Shown one piece after another: positions 18,144 to 18,928 of a stretch of 18,928 nt of DNA. The stretch spans positions 1-18,928 of the forward strand of contig RXOD01004714.1 of the NCBI GenBank assembly GCA_005223375.1, given 5' to 3'. Under the pieces are notes generated by a model. That model saw only the letters and a list, made by a program, of their open reading frames with translations, did not search any database and had not been told where the DNA came from. The position numbers and the translations under genes are program-made. The stretch is from Amoebophrya sp. AT5.2. Lineage: Eukaryota; Sar; Dinophyceae; Syndiniales; Amoebophryaceae. How positions within the stretch are numbered: the stretch's first letter is position 1; every line of letters begins with the position of its first letter.

Positions 18144-18781
18144 ATCTATGCGGCCAGTATGATGCGCAATGCGAAGATTTTGCTTGAGACGGAGCTGCGC
18201 GCCAGCTCCTTTTTGCATCGATGGCTGTGTCGCCGGTCCCGGACCGAATTCGGAATACAGAGAGCCGCGAGCGTGTTGAGAAGGACAGGAATTCGCGTGT
18301 TCAGCTGCGGTCATCGACGGTCTGAGAGCCACGCGTTCTTTGCAGAGGAGACTGATTGCTTTTGATCCTTAAGCGAGTGTTGTCCTTGTCACAGAAGATA
18401 CACGAGATGATGTGCGGATCCTTCTCTTTAGCGTGGAAGTGAGTGATGTCCGGACGCGGCTTCGCAGACAAGGCGTCAACGAAGTCTCGGAAGCGCCGTT
18501 GCGAGTTTCGCGTTCAGTTTGAATTCCCATCAATACGTACCGTTTCCTTCTCTCCTTCACGACGCCACGTCGACACTACTTCAGCTCTCAGGCACGCTAT
18601 CGGTGCCGAATTCGCATCGATGACTGACTGATGATCGCAGAGCAATAGCTAGATTCGCTCGACGTCGACACCGCTGCTAGATACTTCTTCTACATGTGTA
18701 GGCCGATCCGACGCATGCAAGATCGCAAGCTGCTTCCGCACTAGCTCCGAAGCCTCCAAATCGAGACAAATCGACCGGCAA
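18144..18781. other. Intergenic spacer
   Basis: No supported gene. A pyrimidine-rich run (TACTTCTTCTACATGTGTAG) ends with AG at 18701, 80 nt before the next start codon. Confidence 0.5.
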
Positions 18782-18928
18782 ATGACTTCCCGCAACAAGA
18801 CCCCGAACCCGAAGGCTGGCTCGGCGACGAGCAGTAAGCGCCTTGCCGGCGCCCCCGCGCCCGCCACTCCCAAAACCCGACCCGACACCGGCTCCTCCTC
18901 CGGCGCTTCGGATGAAGAGGGCTCCACC
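18782..18928 (+). CDS. N-terminus of a further gene, cut by the window edge
   Basis: ATG 18782 opens a frame that stays open for all 49 codons to the window end. Codons are strongly G/C-ending, in contrast with the spacer just upstream. The encoded segment begins MTSRNKTPNPKAGSATSS and continues Ala/Pro/Ser-rich, then turns acidic (SDEEGST). It has low complexity, is probably disordered, and has no signal peptide or targeting pattern that I would defend. The family cannot be told from this piece. The minus-strand frame over the same bases is a composition shadow. Confidence 0.55.
   Translation, partial: MTSRNKTPNPKAGSATSSKRLAGAPAPATPKTRPDTGSSSGASDEEGST

Noticed and set aside
16929..18332. 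467-codon open frame on the minus strand
   Set aside because: It lies antisense to amidase exon 2, which carries catalytic motifs in the + frame. Strong G/C third positions produce long antisense open frames, and this one has no domain.
1..18928. CRISPR arrays, tRNA, rRNA, U-snRNA or a spliced-leader gene
   Set aside because: No regular repeat-spacer pattern, no paired T-arm around TTCGA, and no match to the dinoflagellate leader or to core snRNA motifs was found by eye.

Overview
This is a nuclear eukaryotic contig. Seven protein-coding genes are well supported, one small open frame is plausible, and an eighth gene starts at the right edge. All lie on the + strand. Four genes are split by short spliceosomal introns (about 55-230 nt) with GT-AG borders; most acceptors are followed by G and usually by GT. 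No prokaryotic operons, ribosome-binding sites, CRISPR arrays, tRNA or rRNA genes were seen. Same-strand packing, AG|G acceptors, a nucleus-encoded mitochondrial uS11 and a secreted PAN-like protein with CW...CC repeats fit an alveolate, most likely a compact dinoflagellate-lineage genome (Syndiniales/Amoebophrya-like). That placement is inference.

Layout. 1-1110: GC-rich DNA with no confident gene, possibly a decayed minus-strand coding relic. 1117-1332: small coding-like ORF. 1333-2132: spacer carrying an interspersed TTTACGATTGA repeat cluster. 2133-2984: mitochondrial ribosomal protein uS11m. 4143-5628: UDP-glucuronate 4-epimerase type SDR enzyme, 3 exons. 6378-8189: SLC35F6-like drug/metabolite-superfamily transporter, intronless. 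8804-9831: secreted cysteine-rich PAN/apple-like protein, 4 exons. 10547-11515: single-pass protein with a Gly/Arg and Lys-rich tail. 12610-15039: multi-pass membrane protein of unknown family, 5 or more exons. 15741-18143: fatty-acid-amide-hydrolase-like amidase, 2 exons. 18782-window end: N-terminus of a further gene.

The genes do not form one pathway. They cover mitochondrial translation, nucleotide-sugar metabolism, membrane transport, secretion and lipid-amide hydrolysis, as expected for a co-oriented eukaryotic gene array. The most interesting signals are in gene structure: an 18-bp duplication across the acceptor of epimerase intron 1, a strong tendency for introns to be bounded by GGT on both sides (as insertion with target duplication would leave), an intron between two catalytic serines of the amidase, and pyrimidine-rich AG sites upstream of start codons that could be spliced-leader acceptors. 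I found no convincing new multi-gene system. The best 'undescribed' candidates are the secreted CW...CC protein and the multi-pass protein at 12610-15039.
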